Shown piece after piece: positions 17,057 through 25,789 of a stretch of 64,000 bases of DNA (within the stretch, counting starts at the first letter, position 1; every line of letters starts with the position of its first letter). A program made the position numbers and the translations under genes. The DNA comes from Methanosarcina sp. 2.H.T.1A.6. GTDB lineage: Archaea; Halobacteriota; Methanosarcinia; Methanosarcinales; Methanosarcinaceae. Below the pieces are notes generated by a model. It saw only the letters and a program-made list of their open reading frames with translations, was not told the DNA's origin and searched no databases. The stretch spans positions 1 to 64,000 of the forward strand of contig NZ_JJOY01000003.1 in assembly GCF_000979455.1 (NCBI RefSeq), in the 5' to 3' direction.

Positions 17057-18373
17057 ATGAACGGAGCACCGGACAATACAGATAAATGTCGGACAATCCC
17101 CGAGATCCAGGCAAAAATAGACACTGGAGAGGCTGTGGTCCTTACGGCTGAGGAAATCAGCGCAAGGGTCAAGGCAGGGGAGGAAATCAGGCTGGAAGAT
17201 ATTGATGTCGTAACTACCGCAACCCGAGGTATTATGAGTGGAACATATGCAGTTCTCTCTTTCAAAGTTTCCGAACCCGATTCTTTTGTACGAGCCTCCA
17301 AAGTCCTGCTGAACGGAGTGCCGGCAGTCGTTGGTCCCTGCCCGAACGAAAGGCTTGGAGTCCTGGACCTCATCGTACTCGGGACCGCCCACAGCGAGAC
17401 AGATTCACGCTACGGAGGCGGGCACCTCTTACGAGAACTGGTGGAAGGACAATCCATTCCAGTGGATGTAACTACCAGTGGAGGGGACCGCTTTTCCGTT
17501 GAAACGGGACTTTCCGAGATGCCTTTTGCACGGCTTTATGCAACCAGGCATGCTTTTAAGAATTACCGGGCTTTCGTAAATCCGGGAAAAGAGCCCATTA
17601 AAACCATTTTCCATGCCCTGCCCTTTGACGGCGAGTTCAGGGAAATGACCTTCTGCGGCTGCGGCGAGTTAAACCCCATTCAAAATGACCCCAAACTAGA
17701 GACCATAGGCATAGGGACAAGAGTACTTATCAATGGAGCCGAAGGGTTCGTTACGGGTCAGGGCACCCGCAGTACCCCTGATAACCCCAATCTTGCCGGT
17801 TTTGCAGACCTGCACGACATGACCCCTGAATATATGGGAGGCTTTGCAACTTCCGCCGGCCCCGAAATCATTAACACATGGGCTGTCCCCATCCCGGTCC
17901 TTTCCCAGGGGATGCTGGAAAATATCCTTAAGCTGGACAGCCAGATCCCGCTCAAGCTGGTAGATCTTGCAGGCAGGATCCCCCTCTGCGAGATCACTTA
18001 TGGGGATGTCTGGGATAACACAGACCTGAATGTAAAATACGAACCCGAAAAATGCATTGACTGCAAGGTGTGCTGTGTGGCTGAGGCATGTCCTATGGGT
18101 GCGGTAAGCAAAGGAGAAAATGGAGTTGTACACGACCCTGAACTTTGCTTTAACTGCGGGCTCTGCATCTCAAGGTGCAGAGGAGAAGCCTTCAGCGCAA
18201 ACCTTGGCACTGTCAGCTGTACAACCGGAGGCTGCCTCAGAGATATCAAAGTAACCCTGCGCCAGTCGGACCGCGCCAGGGCAGTAAAAGCCGCGCAGGA
18301 ACTTAAAGAACAGGTCCTTTCGGGAAAATTCAGGATCAAGGAACCTGTGGAGAAAATAAGCTGGAGAGAATAA
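17057..18373 (+). CDS. DUF39 / methanogenesis marker 16-type Fe-S protein
   Basis: 438 residues; GAGGGTAAC precedes the ATG. The N-terminal 330 residues are a DUF39 domain (COG1900), the family of the L-aspartate semialdehyde sulfurtransferase of homocysteine synthesis: GPCPNERLG, FCGCGELNP, INGAEGFVTGQGTRSTPDNPN and GFATSAGPE. The C terminus has a two-cluster ferredoxin domain (CIDCKVCCVAEACP and CFNCGLCISRC). A DUF39 protein with a fused ferredoxin in a methanogen fits the marker 16 clade. It lies next to comDE, so a sulfur-transfer role near coenzyme M or homocysteine synthesis is likely but unproven. Confidence 0.85.
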   Translation: MNGAPDNTDKCRTIPEIQAKIDTGEAVVLTAEEISARVKAGEEIRLEDIDVVTTATRGIMSGTYAVLSFKVSEPDSFVRASKVLLNGVPAVVGPCPNERLGVLDLIVLGTAHSETDSRYGGGHLLRELVEGQSIPVDVTTSGGDRFSVETGLSEMPFARLYATRHAFKNYRAFVNPGKEPIKTIFHALPFDGEFREMTFCGCGELNPIQNDPKLETIGIGTRVLINGAEGFVTGQGTRSTPDNPNLAGFADLHDMTPEYMGGFATSAGPEIINTWAVPIPVLSQGMLENILKLDSQIPLKLVDLAGRIPLCEITYGDVWDNTDLNVKYEPEKCIDCKVCCVAEACPMGAVSKGENGVVHDPELCFNCGLCISRCRGEAFSANLGTVSCTTGGCLRDIKVTLRQSDRARAVKAAQELKEQVLSGKFRIKEPVEKISWRE

Positions 18374-18846
18374 GGCTTAAGAAAATTAAGCAGAATTAAA
18401 GCTTAAAAGCGGCGATTAGTAGTAAAGCGGCGAACTGAGGCGGTTAAAAAAATATCGGGATTTCCGCCTTTTTGCCCGCCTTTTTTGTCCCGCTCGACAC
18501 AGAATAGTTGTCTTTCTTCCTCTCTTCTCTTTCAAATCTGTTTTTCTTCTTTTTTTGCAGGGCCGCCAGACAAGCTGGCGGAAGCGCGTGTATTACCCGT
18601 GAATTAAAAACCAGCCTCCGGGGTAAAGAAAAATATTCCCTCAGCCCGTGGACATTTTTTCAGCTTATTGTCCCTCTCTAATGAGATGTCGTTTTGTTGG
18701 TCGCTTTTTATCTGGCTGACGGTAGGCCCAGACCCAGTGCGGCGCAGGGAGAGAAAACTGAGAGATTCTTTTCCCCGGGGCTCTGGAATAGATTAACCAG
18801 TTAGTCAGACCCCACCAAAACTTTTCTTTTCAAGAAAACTTTCCTT
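18374..18846. repeat. dispersed hairpin repeat, copy 2, in a gene-free spacer
   Basis: The stem-loop CCGCCAG-ACAAG-CTGGCGG at 18563-18581 and the diverged flanks (poly-pyrimidine before, AAAAACCAGCCTCCGGGGTAAAG after) match the copy near 8087. The genes on both sides end here (convergent), so it separates their 3' ends. No gene is seen. Confidence 0.65.
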
Positions 18847-20001
18847 TTAAAGCTTTTCTGATTCCAGCGCTTCTTTGAAGCGTCTTGTGGTTTCTTCCGG
18901 GCTCAGGGGAATGTTGGGAGCTGCCGTGTTTCCGGGCTTAAGGATCACATGGATAAAGGATGTTTGCCTGGCATTAAGAGAATCTTTGTACACGTATACG
19001 AGCTCCTCTTCCGTGTTGACCTTATGCGTGTTCTGAATTCCGCAGGCGTTTGCCAGGATTTCCAGATCAATGTAGCGGAGGGCGCAGGTTTCCTGGGAGC
19101 CTGTAGAACCGTAGGCACCGTTGTCCAGGGCTACGATGACCAGGTTTTTCGGGGCTTCCTTCCCGATTTCCAGGAGAGCGTTAGGGTTCATGAGGAGGCT
19201 TCCGTCCCCATCGAAGACCACAACCTTCCGGTCCGTGCGCAGGGCAAGGCCGAGCCCGATGGAGGAGACAAGCCCCATGGACCCGAACATGTAAAAGTTA
19301 AGGCCCCGGTCTCTGGCAGCGTAGAGTTCCTTGCAGGGGACTCCGAGGTTTGTTACGGTGATTTCTCCGTCCAGTTCGGCTGCCACGGCAGAGATTGCAT
19401 CGTTCCGGATCATGCGGGGTTCAAGGACTTTCTGGGTCAGGCGGAATTTGCAGATCCTTTCTTTCTTCGGCAGCTCCGGGGAATTCCGGGCTTCCCAGGC
19501 ACAGCAGTCCGAAGCTTCCCACACTTTAGGAGAAACCAGAGCTATGTGGGGCCTGGAGTTTTCAAAGGCATCTTTGATCACATTTTCAAGGAGAGGGAGC
19601 TTTTCAGCTTCGTCAATTATCGTGTATTTCAGCCCTGCCCCTTCCAGAATACCGGGCAAGTGGGTTCCCAGGGGGACCTGCGCTTCTATGGCTTCTTTGT
19701 AAACGCCGCGCCAGCTTGTCAGGATAGGCAGGGGTATTTTACATGTTACGTTCAGGGACTCAAGGACATTGATCATATTCCCGAGCCCTGTGCTCTGGAT
19801 AAGCATCATGGGCTTTCCCCCTGCAAGGTAGGCCCCGGCACAGATCCCAACCCCGCTTTCTTCTCTGGTCAATTTGATCTCGGGAAAGTTTTCCGAAACC
19901 AGGGGAAGCAAATTTTTGATCCTGTCACAGGGAAGCGTTGCAGCAAGGTCAATACCTGTTTTTTTCATGATTGCTATTACTTCTTCTTCCGGGTTTACCA
20001 C
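18847..20001 (-). CDS. comDE: sulfopyruvate decarboxylase, fused alpha and beta subunits
   Basis: 384 residues from GTG with AGAGGT upstream. It decarboxylates sulfopyruvate to sulfoacetaldehyde in coenzyme M synthesis, with thiamine diphosphate. The N-terminal 170 residues are the ComD part (TREESGVGICAGAYLAGGKP, MLIQSTGLGNMINVL); the C-terminal half is ComE with the ThDP motif GDGSLLMNPNALLEIG and NGAYGSTGSQ. In many methanogens these are separate genes; in Methanosarcina they are fused. It follows cysteate synthase by about 100 bases on the same strand, and the two make successive parts of one pathway. Confidence 0.95.
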   Translation of the reverse strand: MVNPEEEVIAIMKKTGIDLAATLPCDRIKNLLPLVSENFPEIKLTREESGVGICAGAYLAGGKPMMLIQSTGLGNMINVLESLNVTCKIPLPILTSWRGVYKEAIEAQVPLGTHLPGILEGAGLKYTIIDEAEKLPLLENVIKDAFENSRPHIALVSPKVWEASDCCAWEARNSPELPKKERICKFRLTQKVLEPRMIRNDAISAVAAELDGEITVTNLGVPCKELYAARDRGLNFYMFGSMGLVSSIGLGLALRTDRKVVVFDGDGSLLMNPNALLEIGKEAPKNLVIVALDNGAYGSTGSQETCALRYIDLEILANACGIQNTHKVNTEEELVYVYKDSLNARQTSFIHVILKPGNTAAPNIPLSPEETTRRFKEALESEKL

Positions 20002-20098
20002 GTAAATACCTCTTAAGCTTATTTTCTCTTTTTCTTACAGGTTTTCAGAACTCAGATCAAAACCAGGACCGGAACTCAGATTAAAACCCAGCAGGAAC

Positions 20099-21349
20099 TC
20101 AGATATTCAGCTCCTCAAGCGGAACGTCAGAGTCCCGGACAGTAACTTCAGGTTCCACCTGGAAAAGTGTGAAGTCTTCCTTCAGCCGCTTGAAACCTCC
20201 GCCTGCAATATTCAGGAGAATGGTGTCATCTTTTCCGACATTTCCGGCTTCTACGGCTTTTAACAGGGAGGCAGCCGCAACCGCAGATGGGGGCAGGATA
20301 TCTATACCTTCAAGGGCCTCAAAAAGCGCTTTTGCTTCAAGGGCCTCCTCTTTAGTAACTGCATACATTATCCCGTCCGTCTCGACAAGTGCATCATAGA
20401 GCCCACCTGTTACGGAATATGGAGGTGCACGGTTGGTAAGCACAGTGGCATAGGTCTCTTCGATCTGTTTCTTTGCATCTTTCATGTCAATTTCGGGAAT
20501 TATCTCTCTTCTTCCTGCCTGCCATGCACTGTACATGGGGACGAAAGGAAGGTTCTGGGCAAGCTGGAGCTTTGGAAGTACGGAGCCAAACCGCCCGTCG
20601 GCTCTTAGGCGCAGCGCAGCTTCCCAGGCTGAGATCCCTCCTGTGCCGCTTCCGACAGCCTGGAAGTAGTGGTCAGGCATCCTTCCTATGGTTACGGCTG
20701 CATCCAGCATTACAGTGCCCATTCCTTCTCTTCGGGCAACATTCCTGGCTCCCCCTTCAGGGACCATGCCGGGAAGTTTTGCAATTCTTCCTGCAAGGTT
20801 GATAGCATCGGTATAATCGTTCCCCGGGGTCATACTGATAAGGTGAATGGAATCGGTTGGTTCTTCAGGCAGCCAGAGTTTCGGAATGCCTGAATCAGGA
20901 ACCACTATATAAACATCCGTTCCTGTAAGAGCAGAAGCGTGTGCAAATGCCCTTCCCGTATTCCCTGCAGAAGCAAGGACAATGGCTTTTCCCCCGGATT
21001 CCTTGAGAAGCTGCATCGTAGGATGGGCTTCGAGTTCTTTGAAACTGCAGGTTTTGATAAAAGCCCCTTTCTCGGGCCAGTATCCACTGAACCCTATGTA
21101 AAGGTTCGAAAGCCCCAGTTCCCGCGCAAGAGCTTCGCTTTTATACGTGACGGGCCCGGCTTCGGTAGTAAGCTCGTCCTGAACAGGAAGCCAGGAATGA
21201 AATTTACCTATCCCGGGCTGGTCTCTGAGCTCAAGCCTTTTTTCAAAGTATTCCGCCCGCAAAAGGGAGTCGTCATCCTCACAGGTTAGCCTGTATTCCT
21301 GGCCGTATTCTCTTCCGCATTTCAGACATTTTAATATGAATCGTCCCAT
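20099..21349 (-). CDS. cysteate synthase (threonine-synthase paralogue)
   Basis: 416 residues from ATG at 21349. A PLP enzyme that makes L-cysteate from phosphoserine and sulfite for coenzyme M synthesis in Methanosarcinales. Seen: N-terminal zinc-like pair CLKCG, the PLP lysine region PEKGAFIKTCSFKELEA, ASAGNTGRAFAHASALTG, and GSGTGGISAWEA binding phosphate. It is close in sequence to threonine synthase; the assignment to cysteate synthase rests on these features and on the adjacent comDE. No clear ribosome binding site, so the mRNA may be leaderless. Confidence 0.93.
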   Translation of the reverse strand: MGRFILKCLKCGREYGQEYRLTCEDDDSLLRAEYFEKRLELRDQPGIGKFHSWLPVQDELTTEAGPVTYKSEALARELGLSNLYIGFSGYWPEKGAFIKTCSFKELEAHPTMQLLKESGGKAIVLASAGNTGRAFAHASALTGTDVYIVVPDSGIPKLWLPEEPTDSIHLISMTPGNDYTDAINLAGRIAKLPGMVPEGGARNVARREGMGTVMLDAAVTIGRMPDHYFQAVGSGTGGISAWEAALRLRADGRFGSVLPKLQLAQNLPFVPMYSAWQAGRREIIPEIDMKDAKKQIEETYATVLTNRAPPYSVTGGLYDALVETDGIMYAVTKEEALEAKALFEALEGIDILPPSAVAAASLLKAVEAGNVGKDDTILLNIAGGGFKRLKEDFTLFQVEPEVTVRDSDVPLEELNI

Positions 21350-21660
21350 TGCTATCAAAGAAAATTGGGTTTCTTTTGCTAAATATATGTTCCTGAAACC
21401 AGGATATAATATCCTGTATGTGTCACTGCACGTGAGAAATTATCTCATAAGGAGAATGGGTTCTCAGGAATGGAAGAATACCCCTGGAAATAAATTAAAA
21501 GAAATAAATGAGGTGGCGAGATGAGATGGCTAGAATGGATGATCGATCAGGGGCAAGAATGATCGCAAAAATAAATTTTGGAAAGGGATTAAGGAGAAGG
21601 TGTAGAAGAATTCACAGGTAAAAAGTTAAGAAAAAAGATAAGAGTTTGTGGTTAAACACG
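21350..21660. other. spacer without gene
   Basis: Holds the cysteate synthase promoter region on the left. The rest is A/G-rich sequence with no feature I can name. Confidence 0.4.
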
Positions 21661-22119
21661 TTATTTGTAAAAAAGATCAGGAGTGGCTGTGGCATGTTCG
21701 ATATTTTGCCTTGCCGTGGTAGGATAAACAAGGGTAAGTACGTCCGGCTGCATCCCTAACTTTCTGGAATCGTGCAGGTAAAATTCATCATTTTGTCTCG
21801 AGATGTTCTCGATATGGATCAAGGCACTGTTTCTTCCTATCCTCTCGACCTCCACATCCTCAAAATCAAAAAAGATCTCCTCTATTTTAGGCTCAAGATG
21901 CCTGCTCCCGAACAGGAACATATAAGCCTGGGCGAAGGGACTGAGGCTATATTTTACCTGGACGTCAGCATCCGTCTTATCAAATTCTATCACCATACTG
22001 TCAATATGGATATATTTCCCTTCCCTGAACTGCTCCATATTAACTCCGGGCGATACTTTTGAAGCCATTAAAGCAGCCGAGATTATCAGGGCGATTGTAA
22101 TTATAGCTTTTATTTTCAT
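21661..22119 (-). CDS. small membrane-anchored protein, unknown function
   Basis: 152 residues: an N-terminal hydrophobic segment (KAIITIALIISAALMASKV) that is a signal anchor or signal peptide, then a soluble mixed alpha/beta domain with FREGKYIHIDSMVIEFDKTDADV and FGSRHLEPKIEEIFFDFEDVEVERIG. No family recognised. An AT-rich TATA-like box about 30 bases upstream of the ATG suggests a very short leader. Likely faces the outside of the cell. Confidence 0.7.
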   Translation of the reverse strand: MKIKAIITIALIISAALMASKVSPGVNMEQFREGKYIHIDSMVIEFDKTDADVQVKYSLSPFAQAYMFLFGSRHLEPKIEEIFFDFEDVEVERIGRNSALIHIENISRQNDEFYLHDSRKLGMQPDVLTLVYPTTARQNIEHATATPDLFYK

Positions 22120-22469
22120 GTGTCTAACGCTTTATAGGTATTCTTTTCTAATATATTTATTTCCTGCAAAGATTTGCTCCCTTAAGGAAAAGTCCGGTTG
22201 ATCTTCCGTATGTCCAGACAAACGTTATGTCCAGACAAACTTTTTATCTGAAGATATAATAATCATCCCTTTCATTCTTGCATCTTCTTTGTTTTTCCCG
22301 GATATGGCCTTATCAGAAAATATCAGAAAATCCTTTTATATATATCTCTCCGGCACAACCCATAGTTTTTTTCTTTTCGATCCCGATTTTTGCAATAATA
22401 TTAAATAGTGCAAGAATAAAGCTATTCCATCCTTCAGACTACCTGAAAAAACAGAGTGAGGCTAAAAAA

Positions 22470-22679
22470 ATGAGCAAAAATGTTAATTTCATCTGCCCCA
22501 AATGCGGGAACACCTCCTACGAAACCGGCGAAATCCGTTCCACAGGCGGTTTCATCAGCAAAGTCCTCGATATCCAGAACAAGAAATTCACCCACGTCAC
22601 CTGCAAGCGCTGCAAGTACACCGAATTCTACCAGGCTGACAGCAGCATGCTCGGAAACATCTTTGACCTGTTCACGTAA
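22470..22679 (+). CDS. Zn-ribbon nucleic-acid-binding protein (DUF2082/COG3478 type)
   Basis: 69 residues from the internal ATG at 22470; the frame reaches back to 22278 but that part is unlike a protein and GTGAGG lies before 22470. Two CxxC pairs form the zinc ribbon: CPKCGNTSYETGEIR and CKRCKYTEFYQ, then SSMLGNIFDLF. This is the pattern of small predicted nucleic-acid-binding Zn-ribbon proteins. Partner and role unknown. Confidence 0.85.
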   Translation: MSKNVNFICPKCGNTSYETGEIRSTGGFISKVLDIQNKKFTHVTCKRCKYTEFYQADSSMLGNIFDLFT

Positions 22680-22704
22680 AATAAGCGAATCGGGGAGTTT
22701 TCAG

Positions 22705-22825
22705 CGCCCGAGTTCCGTCCCGCCCGAGTTTCGCTTCGGGATCACAGGAAATCGGAGATTTTCTGGGAGTTGCACTGTAAGTGCAACAGCACGAGGTCCT
22801 TTTCGCTGCGCTCAAGAGGACTGAA
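22705..22825. repeat. dispersed repeat, copy 2
   Basis: Matches 7545-7675 with the same two stem-loops, GTTGCACT-GTAA-GTGCAAC and GTCCTTTT...AAGAGGAC. It starts 26 bases after the Zn-ribbon gene. From 22826 to 23066 no further gene is seen. Confidence 0.75.
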
Positions 22826-23066
22826 TTACTTATAATCTGACCCATACAACCATATTCGTCACATCATACCGTTCTTTATCCGCTTTCTTCTCAGAAAAGA
22901 GGCTTTAATCTGTTTGCGCGTCGTGGAAGGTTGGGATTATCGAACCTCACGCGGGCGAAATATAAAAAAACAGTTATTTATCTATTTTCGCACAGGAAAA
23001 AGCCGCATCGCAGGCGTGCGGACAAATTAGGGCACAGACAGCTATTCAGACTGCGAGATTTTAGAT

Positions 23067-23846
23067 TTAAATCGCTTCGAGCCTTTTCCGCGTGAGGCTG
23101 ATTTCCTCCTTGAGCTTTTTGTTTCCAGGGTCTTTTTTGCTCAGGGTTTTCAGGATCTCAAGCGCTTTTTCGAAGTTTTCTTTTGCCTCTGCTTTTTGCC
23201 CTTTTTCTGAAAAGAGAGTCCCGAGGTTGTTGAGGGTCATTGCTGTGTCTGAGAGGTATTCCGGGTTTTCCGGGAAGTTTTTGAGGAGGAGTGCGTAGTT
23301 TTTGAGGGCGTTTTCATATTTGTCTTTTGCTTCTTCTGCCTGTCCCATTGTGAAAAGCAGTTCCCCGAGGTTGTTCTGGGTGTTTCCGGCGTACATCCGG
23401 TAGAATTCATTTTCGGGATGAAAATCGAGTTGTTTCTGGGAGATTTCGATGCCAGTTTCATAGCACTGCTGGGAGGAGGGAAAGTCGCCTGCCCTCTGGA
23501 AGATGTTTCCGAGGTTTCCAAGGTTGTTGAGGTTCATGTGGAGGGTATCAATGTAGAATTTGTTTTCCGGGTCGTCTGAGAGTAGTTTTACGCTGGTTGT
23601 TAAGGAGAAAGTGTAGGTCTCCATGGCTTCTTCAAGCCTACCCATGGACTGCAGCAGCTGCCCTCTTACTTTTAAGGTGTGAAACAGGATAGCTCCGTCT
23701 TTTGCTTCATGTGCGGCTTTTTCGGCTTTCCGGAGAGACTCAAGGGCTTCTTCGGACTTTCCTTTCTGCATCAGGTCCAGGGTTTCGTTGAAGCTTTTTA
23801 CTGCTTCCTCTCTCAATTTCTTGGGCTTCTCGGGTGTTTCGGGCAT
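23067..23846 (-). CDS. TPR-repeat protein
   Basis: 259 residues, about five tetratricopeptide repeats. Typical phrases: SEEALESLRKAEKAAHEAKD, GDFPSSQQCYETGIEISQKQL, YRMYAGNTQNNLGELLFTMG, YLSDTAMTLNNLGTLFSEKG and AKENFEKALEILKTL. No membrane segment; a cytoplasmic protein-protein interaction scaffold. CTATAAAA about 27 bases before the ATG and no ribosome binding site suggest a leaderless mRNA. It is a clear paralogue of the gene at 24567-25331, and the two flank a membrane protein related to LonB. Confidence 0.9.
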   Translation of the reverse strand: MPETPEKPKKLREEAVKSFNETLDLMQKGKSEEALESLRKAEKAAHEAKDGAILFHTLKVRGQLLQSMGRLEEAMETYTFSLTTSVKLLSDDPENKFYIDTLHMNLNNLGNLGNIFQRAGDFPSSQQCYETGIEISQKQLDFHPENEFYRMYAGNTQNNLGELLFTMGQAEEAKDKYENALKNYALLLKNFPENPEYLSDTAMTLNNLGTLFSEKGQKAEAKENFEKALEILKTLSKKDPGNKKLKEEISLTRKRLEAI

Positions 23847-24055
23847 ATTAAAAAAAAGGCTTTTAATGTTTTATAGGTTGTGTTATAGCCTGCGTTTTTC
23901 CTCAAGTCCCTGCCTTTTTCCCAACTCCTATATATGTTATTAAAAGCTTAATTATAGATGTCCAAAGTTCCATATCTTTCTTTAACCCATGTTTTCTGGA
24001 TATTTTGCTGCTTATCGACATTAGAAAAGGATATGTGCAGGTAGGGGGGGTCAGC

Positions 24056-24496
24056 ATGGACAGGGAAGCAGAGAAAGACAAAAGGAATATAAGTTCAGGC
24101 AGGGGTAGGAGCAAAGCTGCTGGAAAAAGCAAATATGAAAAACTTTACGTGATACTCGTTGGTATCTTCCTTGCAGCCATCTTTTTCTATACTTTTTACA
24201 TAGGCCAGTTTCTCTGGGGCATAGTCATTGATATCCTGGTCCTGAGGCTTTACTTCCTCATGCAACAGGAACAGCGTTATTTCATAGAGTCTGACCTCAA
24301 TGAAGAGGAAGCCGGGACCCCGCACGACCCACGGATGAAGCGGAAGATCAGGCTTGCAAATATCCTGATCACTTTATTTGTGCTCGGGATCATCGTCTAC
24401 TCATATTTATCTTTGCAGTTTATCTGGGGGATTGTAGTTGGACTAATGATCCTTCTCTATGTTCACATGTTGCTGTTCTCTGAGAAAAACCTGTAA
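24056..24496 (+). CDS. membrane protein made of two LonB-type transmembrane hairpins
   Basis: 146 residues from ATG at 24056, which has GGTAGGGGGG upstream; the frame extends back to 24005. After a charged N terminus come two similar hairpins: YVILVGIFLAAIFFYTFYIG with QFLWGIVIDILVL, and ANILITLFVLGIIVYSYLSL with QFIWGIVVGLMILL. The second is strikingly like the membrane insertion of LonB (LFVLGIIIYSYFVAQLLWGI), encoded 1.5 kb away. There are no catalytic motifs. It could assemble with the LonB membrane domain; that is inference. TPR paralogues lie on either side on the opposite strand. Confidence 0.8.
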   Translation: MDREAEKDKRNISSGRGRSKAAGKSKYEKLYVILVGIFLAAIFFYTFYIGQFLWGIVIDILVLRLYFLMQQEQRYFIESDLNEEEAGTPHDPRMKRKIRLANILITLFVLGIIVYSYLSLQFIWGIVVGLMILLYVHMLLFSEKNL

Positions 24497-24522
24497 GGCA
24501 AAGCTGTAAGATAAATCTGTAA

Positions 24523-24560
24523 CTGCACTATCAAAGACCTTCTGCACTATCAAAGACCTT
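24523..24560. repeat. 19-bp tandem repeat
   Basis: Two perfect copies of CTGCACTATCAAAGACCTT between two convergent genes, ending seven bases before the stop codon of the downstream TPR gene. Confidence 0.9.
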
Positions 24561-24566
24561 CGAGCC

Positions 24567-25331
24567 TTAAATTCCTTCCAGCCTTTCCCTTGTCAGGGTG
24601 ATGGCTTCTTTGATTTTTTCGTTTTCAGGCTGCTGGGCTAGCAGATTTTCCTGCATTTTGAGGGCTCTTTTAAGGTTAGTTTTTGCAATTTCGGCTTTTT
24701 CAGGTTCCTGCTGTTTGAGGCAACTTCCTAACTGGCTGAGCGCGACTGAAAGTTCTGCCTGATAACCAAGGTTTTCGGGCTTCTCATTAAATAGTTTTTC
24801 GTAGGTTTCGACTGCTTCATTAAGGATTTCACAGGCGGTATCCAGGTAACCGGACTCTGTGAGGAGAGAACCGTAGTTATTCAGGTTTTCTCCGGCATAA
24901 GAATGGAAAACAGCATTTTCAGGGTTCTTTGTGATAAGGTCCGAATAGATTTTGCGGGCGCAGGAATAGGATTCGGCAGCCCTGTCAATTTCTCCATTCT
25001 TTCTAAGGAGGTTTCCTGTATTGCTAAGGGTTGTACCCATATAATGCTGGTAATCGGCATTTTCCGGGTCGGTTTTCAGGAGTTCGGAACCTACTTCAAG
25101 GGCTCTTTCATAGGTTTCAAGGGCCTGGTCATACTCTTTTGCCGAGTAGAGGATACCTCCGCGAGTAAAGAGAATATAGTAAAGAGCATCTGTGGATTTC
25201 GCCTGCCTTGCAGACTTTTCAGCTTTATCCAGGGTTTCGAGGGCTTTATCCAGTTTGCCTTTCTTGATCTGGGTTACAGCACTGTGAATCTGTTTCAGGA
25301 GGAGAAGATTTTTTACCTTGCTTCTGGACAT
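24567..25331 (-). CDS. TPR-repeat protein, paralogue of 23067-23846
   Basis: 254 residues with about five TPRs: KLDKALETLDKAEKSARQAK, EYDQALETYERALEVGSELL, YQHYMGTTLSNTGNLLRKNG, FHSYAGENLNNYGSLLTESG and the end LTRERLEGI, which echoes LTRKRLEAI of its paralogue. GGGGAT precedes the ATG. Cytoplasmic scaffold with unknown partner. It is divergently transcribed from lonB, sharing a 458-bp promoter region. Confidence 0.9.
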   Translation of the reverse strand: MSRSKVKNLLLLKQIHSAVTQIKKGKLDKALETLDKAEKSARQAKSTDALYYILFTRGGILYSAKEYDQALETYERALEVGSELLKTDPENADYQHYMGTTLSNTGNLLRKNGEIDRAAESYSCARKIYSDLITKNPENAVFHSYAGENLNNYGSLLTESGYLDTACEILNEAVETYEKLFNEKPENLGYQAELSVALSQLGSCLKQQEPEKAEIAKTNLKRALKMQENLLAQQPENEKIKEAITLTRERLEGI

Positions 25332-25789
25332 AAGATAAAAATCCCCTTTGTTTTTTTAAATAGCTGTCGATATCGGTTTGCAGGTACTGGATGAACCCCT
25401 CAACGCAAAGTTCCTTTGAAGCTGATGTTTAATTATATATAGAGGATGTAGCATACGTATGTAAAAAATATCTTAAAACCCTCTTGTATATCAATTTGGG
25501 AATTGATTTTCTGATCAAGTTTTCGACTCAAATGTCCAGCTAGCAAATGGTATATAACAAAAGGTTTCTATATACTGTATATACAATGGCAGGTTAATTA
25601 TATATACCGTAAGTTTATATAATTAGCCGAAGTACGGTTGGGGTTACAGTAACTTCAGGAGTATGTTATTGTAGCAGCCGTTTTTGACCATTATTCTACC
25701 ATCAAGTTTGTTGTTTTTTCAAAAGCGTCAAGTATATAATCTCGATCAGATAACGTCTATCCAATAACGTTCTAATATGTGAGCTAACC
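25332..25789. promoter_or_regulatory. divergent promoter region of lonB and the TPR gene
   Basis: 458 bases, very AT-rich, with several TATA-like elements (TTATATATAG near 25434, CTATATACTGTATATAC near 25569, TTATATATACC near 25600). The TATAC-TG-TATATA part is nearly palindromic and could bind a dimeric regulator. No gene is seen. Confidence 0.5.

Noticed and set aside
18949-20016. Long 355-codon frame opposite comDE
   Set aside because: It is antisense to a clearly identified enzyme with all motifs intact; such shadows are common opposite GC-rich genes.
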